Assembly (NCBI GenBank): GCA_013397845.1
Contig: VZTG01002323.1
Location: 740,155-804,154, forward strand
Reading direction: 5' to 3'
DNA: 64,000 nucleotides
From: Melanocharis versteri
Lineage: Eukaryota > Chordata > Aves > Passeriformes > Melanocharitidae
Positions 53,301-59,300 of this stretch are shown in pieces. The notes under the pieces are model-generated. The model saw nothing but the letters and a program-made list of their open reading frames with translations. It searched no databases and was not told the origin of the DNA. Both the position numbers and the translations under genes were made by a program. Numbering within the stretch: the first letter of the stretch is position 1; each line of letters opens with the position of its first letter.

Positions 53301-56300
53301 TAGAATTGTTATCATACTAAGAATAAGGAAACATCAAGTAGGCCAGAATTATAGCCTGGCTATATCATGCAACAATTTTAACTGAGAACTTCAAGGAGAA
53401 CAAGAAGTCTGAAATCTCAAAATTTGGGATTTCAGTGAAACTTAGAAGCAAAATACCATCACTGTAGTGGCCCATATTGTTTACACAGTAAAAATTTTTA
53501 AAAAAGGAAAAAAAAAGAGGGGAAAAAAGGTGGGGGAGCAGGAATAGGAAACAAAAAAATAAAGAGAAAATCTATAGTTCAGTACAACACATCAATTTGC
53601 CAGTACCCATGAAGGAAAGGGAGGGGTGGAGGGGAAGCATGAAAAGTTTACCACTATCTTACTTACTTTTCAGAAGCTTCAGTTTCGCCTTCTGTGCCTT
53701 TATTTCCTAATGTTTTTCCATACAGCTCATCCTCATCTGCATCTTCATCATCAATGCTCTTCACATCCAGTTTCTGGTATTCATACTCTCCATTCATGAA
53801 TAATGAATTGCTCTTCCACGAATGGTTACTTTCACTCCCATTCAGATTTTTTCCAAGAGTGCTTTCAGATGAGGACAATGCAAGAACTGAAGATCTGTCT
53901 GCACTCTCCTCTGAACTTTCTCCTGTAATCAGAGTCTTTGTGCCATCCCCCAAGTTTTGCTCATCTTCCTCTTCGTCAAATGAGATAATATTAGTCACTC
54001 TCTTCTTCTTTTTTCGATCTTTTTTGTATTTCAAATCTAGTAGCAATACAGTTTTACACAGTTCAGAAAAGAGAAATAATATATGAAACCTGTTTTTTTC
54101 TTAGAAGAGCTCATGTACTAAACTACTCTAGTCAAGAAAAAAACACTTAGATCTACATGGCATTCATTATCTTTCCATACACACAAGCTTTTAAATCTCT
54201 AATTACCAGCTTTATTTTATATGCCTTAAATGACTCAGATTTTAGAAGATATTTTGGAGATGCATTCGTAACATGATTCAATTGAAACTGGAAAAAAAGT
54301 TCTATAGACTCATGAAATTAAATCTAAAATAAAAAGTTAGCCTTCCTGTCACTTTCTTCCATGGACAACACCTAGTGTATAATGCAGAGCAGGTCTGCAC
54401 AACAGAGAAAACATGAAGCACTTTCAGAGGAAAAACTGAAAAGAACAAACTCACAACACGAACAAAATCTACAACCTGCAATCACATAGTTTTGTCTATA
54501 CCCTAAAAATTGAACAGCCGGTTTTCAGCTAATTAGCTCTTGGTCTAGAAATACACTGAAATCCTCTCTGATTACACCAGATGTATTCAGGGACAGTACT
54601 TATTTTTACACTATTACCTATTCTCACCAAATCTGACGTGCATGTGAAGCTAAATGCAAAGCTGAAGCACTCTAAGAAATATCACAAATTTACTCACCAA
54701 CACACCTCACATTGGGACTAAATTGCTCTGTTTAATTCAAGTCCAGCTGTTTTATATTCACAAAACACACCAACATACTTTTAAGAGGATGTTAAAACCC
54801 ATTCTCAAATAGAATTCCAACAAAGAACACAGACTTTAATGAAAACATCTGACTTGCTCTAACATTCCACATATAATTGCATTTGAACAAACTCCATTTT
54901 TTTAAAGTGCCAATTCATTGGAAGTTGCACCTTTCATGTTGTGTATACACAGGTACTGTACACATCAGGTACACCACGCTGTGGAGTCATATGCAACATA
55001 TGGTCAATTACTGTCTTACTTCATCTTGCAAGCCTATTCTACACTAACAAAGTTATCCCAAGTCAAGTATCACCTACGATTTCATCTCATTTAAGTGCTA
55101 CAAAACAAAAGCTTTACCATAAGTTTGTTCTAAAAACCATGTTTTAAGGCAAAGTCTATTTTAAATGCCAATAAAAAACAGATTTTAATCTCAACTTCTA
55201 TTCCTACCAGATTCTCATGTTGGGTTTGTGCTTTTTTCTCATAACCGAAACAATTTAATGCCTAAACTCAAACCTTGTTTCTTAATTGAAAAGCACATAA
55301 ATCTTCCTGGAGTTTTGTACTTTTACAAAGCAAAACAAGCCTTTAGCTCAACTTCCAGAAACAAAGATAATAAAACATTCCTTTGTTAATTTTGGAACTG
55401 AAAATATATAATGAAAATCACATTTTGCCTGACTGATTTCAAATTATAAAAGATTAAGACTTTGGGTCTTTGGTACTAACTATCATCATACAAGCTGGTT
55501 GTAACACTAAGATCTCTAAAGGTAAAGAGTGTATGAGTACATTTTCATTTTAGCAATTATCTGCTTTGCATAGGAATTCAGACTGTAAACACAGTCACTA
55601 CTTGAAGCAGATTACAAGCTAAGATTTGTATCTGATATATAACAACAGAGATACGCCAGTGTATGTCTGACTGGCAAGGTGCCAAAAGAAAACATATTAA
55701 AAATTAAAAATCATTACATCACTAACTCCAAAGCATAATTTTATTAATAAGAAATTGAAATTCAGGTCACAAGCAAAGCACTACCAATAAAACAGTTTAG
55801 CCTCCCTCTTACAGTGATACAAGAATGCTGAAATACACAGTTACCATCCACTATTCACACCCAGTATTTCCAATTTCATGCTTTTTAATTACACACTCAA
55901 CTGGTTTGTACTTGTAGTGCACTTACTTTTAAGACTTCTCTTCTACAATAATGCATTAAAAGTAAATTAAAAAGTTATTTAAACACACTTGAATATTTTC
56001 TAAGTTTCTGAACAGCACTAACATTGCATAAAAGCTTACCAGCATTTACATTCCTTGACAGAACAGGCAGTGGGTCAGAGTCCTGGTCAGGTTTTATGAG
56101 AATCGAGACCGCAGACGAGGCAGTGATTTCCCGGAGGAGGCTGCTGACACCCTGAGTGGACTCTTTCAATAAGGAAGTTACATTTTGTGTGGATTCCTTT
56201 AACAAATCTGACACAGTGGGTGTGCATTTGCTCTGTCCATTTAAATCCTTATTATCAATGTTGATAGCAAAAAGAATGGAGTTCAGACCTTCAGATAAAA

Positions 56301-59300
56301 GAAAGAGGGAAAAGAGAACAAAAATGCACCATATACTTCATATGGAAGTTATGAACATAGAAGCTAAGGATTAACAAAGCTATGACATGGAAAACATCTT
56401 TCCCAAAAATTTCCCATAGCTCCCAATGCATGAATTCTTATTCTTTCATGCACCATTCATTCCTTTCTAGATTATATTCAAGCTGATGCAATCAGTTCTG
56501 AATTCATCTTGATGGCTGTTCAGCTGCATATTAAATAATCAAAAAGTACTGTGAATTCATTTATTTATAACCTTTAATTTAAACCCATTTCACTGCAACT
56601 TTACTGTTTGTTGGTTCCTATATTCTATTAGCAAAAATGCCCATGAACCTTATCTTGCAGAATGAAGCATGTGATCACATATCTGAGAAAAGGGGTATAA
56701 AATAATACATCACTTCTGTGGCTGAACTCTAGAAAAGTAAATTATTTGTTATTATTCCTTACTCTTATACTCTCCTTACCTGTATTTACCTGTAATTTGG
56801 ATTTTACTATAAAATTCTATCATTACTCTTTTCTAGTCAGAAATAACCCACTTTGTTTTCTCTAAATTGCACTAGTTTTAAGTTAGCCCTGACTGCTGAA
56901 GAGTTAAAAAAATTACGTGGCAGATTTTTGAATCATAGGAAGGCCAGATCCAGGATTTTAACAATCCATCAATTCATAGAATAAATTGGCATAGTACCTT
57001 GACTATTCACCCTGGCTGTGCCTCTGACACACATTCTCCACATAAACAGAGTGTATTAGAGAAGATCCTCACAACCAGGAACAGATGTAACATCCCAAAA
57101 TGCAGTAGTTTTCCAAGAGCAGTAATACTGAAAAGTCTTACCAGCTGCCATTGTAGGGATCATACTAGAACGTTCTTCATCCATCATAAAAGACCAGTCT
57201 TCATAGAAGACACTGTAATTTAAAGGGGGAAAAAAAGAACATGCAGTCCTATAGCAACATGTATTTCACTTCTGAAAGACAAAAAAACTCTGAAGAGTAA
57301 GTAGGACTACCCCAAAGGATTAAATTTTATGGCACAGTGACTCCCTGCAGTTCTGAAATCAGTAACTGTTCAGACAGGTCTATAGAAGACATGCTAAAGA
57401 GTATTTTTTTCTTTAGTTTTAGCTCTGCACTTTCTTAGGGGAAAAAAAGCCACTCAGGGCCTGGGGGTTCACACTGCATCAGCAGTCACAACACTCCTCC
57501 ACACCTATTGCTACAGATGTTTTATATAAGCTTAGAACGCATGAACACAAACAACCTGCTCTGGTGGAGGGTTGGACTACACAGTCTTTAAGGGTCCCTT
57601 CTAACCCAAATCCTAATATTCTATGATTCAGTGACCTGTTTCAATATCCAAACCCACAACAATTACCCTAAATAGTTAGGGAAAACTATGAATTTGGATG
57701 TGAAAAACCCCCTATATTTTTTCATTGCGAACACATAAATTTAGTTGTTCTAAGCCTGGTTCTTTCTAGTAGCAGAATGCTGTATTTTTACTATCAGCAT
57801 TCAGTTAATTCAACAACAAAACAGATAGCGAGAAAATCCTCAATCTATATATTAAACAATTTTGACAGATTCACTTAAAAGCTTCCAAAACATACAATTG
57901 CGGATGTAAACTGATTCTGTAAATCCCATTTGAATTCGGGTAACATTTAAGTCTTAAATATTCTGGAATAAGCATTTTTAGAAATAGCATTACAACGCAG
58001 TGTGCTAATAACCCTGATACCGTGCAAGTATTGCTACAAGCATGAGAATAATTAGCAACATAGCAATCCAAGTCACTAATTTCCTCACAATGGTTTTCAG
58101 ACCATTTTCTCTATTGTTTAATTTGTCTTTATTTGATTTCATCAAAATCTGTTTTGCAAGAAAGCTACAGATGACTGGAACAAACTAGAAATGAAAAGGA
58201 GGTTACTAATGAACTCAGTTCTGGCAATAATCTTCTGCAGTAGATCCATTAATCGATGCAAATGGATAAAACACCTTTCTGCTGAATCCACTGGACTTGA
58301 TCAAGCAGTTTGAGCAAGTTCAACAGTTACTGATAAAAAAAGGAAAACACCTCAAATTTTCATAAAGAAAAGGAGTTAAAGATATATGAGAAAAAGATAG
58401 GACTCAGTTTACAAACTTAAGTGCATTTTGCTCTTCCAAAGTACTTTAAGATTTCACAATGTGTAGTAAGTTATTCTCAGTAACTGCAACAAAAGGCTCA
58501 CAAACTGCTACCAAACCACTTCCCAGTGATCTGCAGCCACAGCTCCCTACTGCTGCACTGCTGGAGCTTTGCAATTACAGGATGAGCATCTCCAAAAGGC
58601 AACAGGCAATTACCACTGATGAATTGATCAGACATGGTTGCAATCGTGTACTATTTTAGTGGAGTGAGAGAGGCACCTTAAAGCATGGTGTCCAGGTTGC
58701 AGCAATGAAAACTGTTGAAAGAACAGGGAAGGGATTTCGGAAGAGGTCACGTGTTGATACAGGCACAAGCCACAATCTTAACGGCTGACAAAAATTTTCA
58801 GAAATGATGTTAAGTGACTTGACGAGCACAGCAATTAATATGGGGGACTACCACAGCTGTGGCTTCTGGTTGGTTGCCTGGGTTTCAGACAGTGCTTCAT
58901 TTGTCAGTACACTTCCTGCATTACAAAGGTATCAGATACAGTACCTGAGGCGATTCTTATCTGCAAGCAGCATATGAACGTATCTTTCCAGGGAATGCTC
59001 ATTCAAAGCACAGCGCAGCCAAGCCCGGCCTCTGCCAATGTCTGTAGTGATGGCCTTCAGAGAGTAGAAGCGCTGCAGCTCGTGTCTGTTCAGCACTTCT
59101 TTCACATAGTACCAGAACACTGGCTCTGGAATTTAATGATTAATTATAATAATAATAATGACAACCACCCCACCAAGAAAACCACTAAGCGCATACCTGA
59201 CTGCATTTACATGTAAAGTTATAAAACAAACAGGTAACAATATAACTTTGAACAAAGGTGAATCATTTACCCTCTTTGTGCAACCCACCAGTTAAATAGG

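Noticed and set aside
53694..54086. 130-codon plus-strand ORF rich in Ser and Phe
   Set aside because: It is the antisense shadow of SNX29 exon 8, whose acidic and Lys-rich codons read as Ser/Phe on the other strand.
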